Assembly: GCF_003073045.1 (NCBI RefSeq)
Contig: NC_037597.1
Coordinates: 22,520,158 to 22,584,157 of the forward strand
DNA length: 64,000 bases
Direction of reading: 5' to 3'
Source of the DNA: Pomacea canaliculata
Lineage: Eukaryota > Mollusca > Gastropoda > Architaenioglossa > Ampullariidae
Positions 63,801 to 64,000 of the stretch are shown one piece after another. Below the pieces are notes generated by a model. That model did no database searches and had not been told where the DNA came from. It worked only from the letters and a program-made list of their open reading frames with translations. The translations under genes and the position numbers were made by a program. Within the stretch, counting starts at the first letter, position 1, and each line of letters opens with the position of its first letter.

Positions 63801-64000
63801 AGATACTAAGGTAAGAGTGTTTGTAATGGCCAAAACTTTTCAAGTCACTATTTATGATCATACAACAGGTTGTATAAAGGATAACAAGTTCATTCATGTC
63901 AACAAAAGTCTGTTTTAGAACTATATGAGAGATATTAGGCAGACACCACCTAAGTTGTCTATCAACATAAACAACACCACTCTCTGTGATCAGACTATCA
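60900..64000. other. Upstream region and right end of the window, no supported gene
   Basis: 60.9-61.4 kb is GC-richer and probably promoter. A 51-codon plus-strand frame from 60961 (MVLMAAGSKAALSRLTKD) is unassigned. A 23-base T run and G run lie at about 61761-61803. An acceptor-like TTTTTACAG near 63137 opens a short tail (KAQNQLINRLKLHQ) ending in TGA, which could be a last exon but has no partner. The rest is AT-rich without signals. Confidence 0.4.

Noticed and set aside
1-64000. CRISPR arrays, rRNA, tRNA genes, or bacterial-style operons.
   Set aside because: No regular spacer-repeat structure, no rRNA or tRNA signature noticed by eye, and all recognised genes are spliced.

Overview
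The window is animal nuclear DNA: split genes with GT-AG introns, long AT-rich introns, microsatellites and DNA-transposon remnants. The layout and intron style fit an invertebrate, plausibly a mollusc, but nothing seen here proves the taxon. Gene models were built by hand from splice sites, reading phase and similarity to known protein families. All lengths come from those models.

Region 1 (about 1.6-30.3 kb) is a tandem family of five four-exon-junction, four-membrane-pass proteins of the TMEM179/TMEM179B type. One copy is on the minus strand (1639-5475). Four are on the plus strand (12944-15684, 18969-21573, 23653-25507, 27615-30289). All five share the same five-exon plan and intron phases: a first exon of 105 or 108 bp, a second of 164 or 167 bp, then two short exons and a variable last exon carrying the cytoplasmic tail. 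The last two copies are recent duplicates with near-identical inner exons, and the fourth carries a 2-bp insertion that breaks its frame. An unidentified 150-bp exon-like block lies on the minus strand at 6510-6659. A partial DUF4806-like reading frame lies at 26135-26475.

Region 2 (32.2-38.7 kb, plus strand) is a complete fumarate hydratase gene of nine exons, including a short exon 1 that encodes a mitochondrial-type presequence.

Region 3 (40.1-60.9 kb, minus strand) is C-1-tetrahydrofolate synthase (MTHFD1), 24 exons encoding 934 aa. Directly upstream lies a second full set of the nine dehydrogenase/cyclohydrolase exons, with no synthetase part. This second module keeps its catalytic residues and mostly silent differences. 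It has its own stop and poly(A) signal by read-through of its last donor, and its leader is open for 78 codons of presequence-like character. It looks like a separate, possibly mitochondrial, bifunctional folate enzyme born by partial tandem duplication.

Fumarate hydratase and MTHFD1 are convergent, with about 1.4 kb between their stop codons. The last 3 kb of the window and the gaps inside the TMEM179B-like cluster hold no gene I can support.
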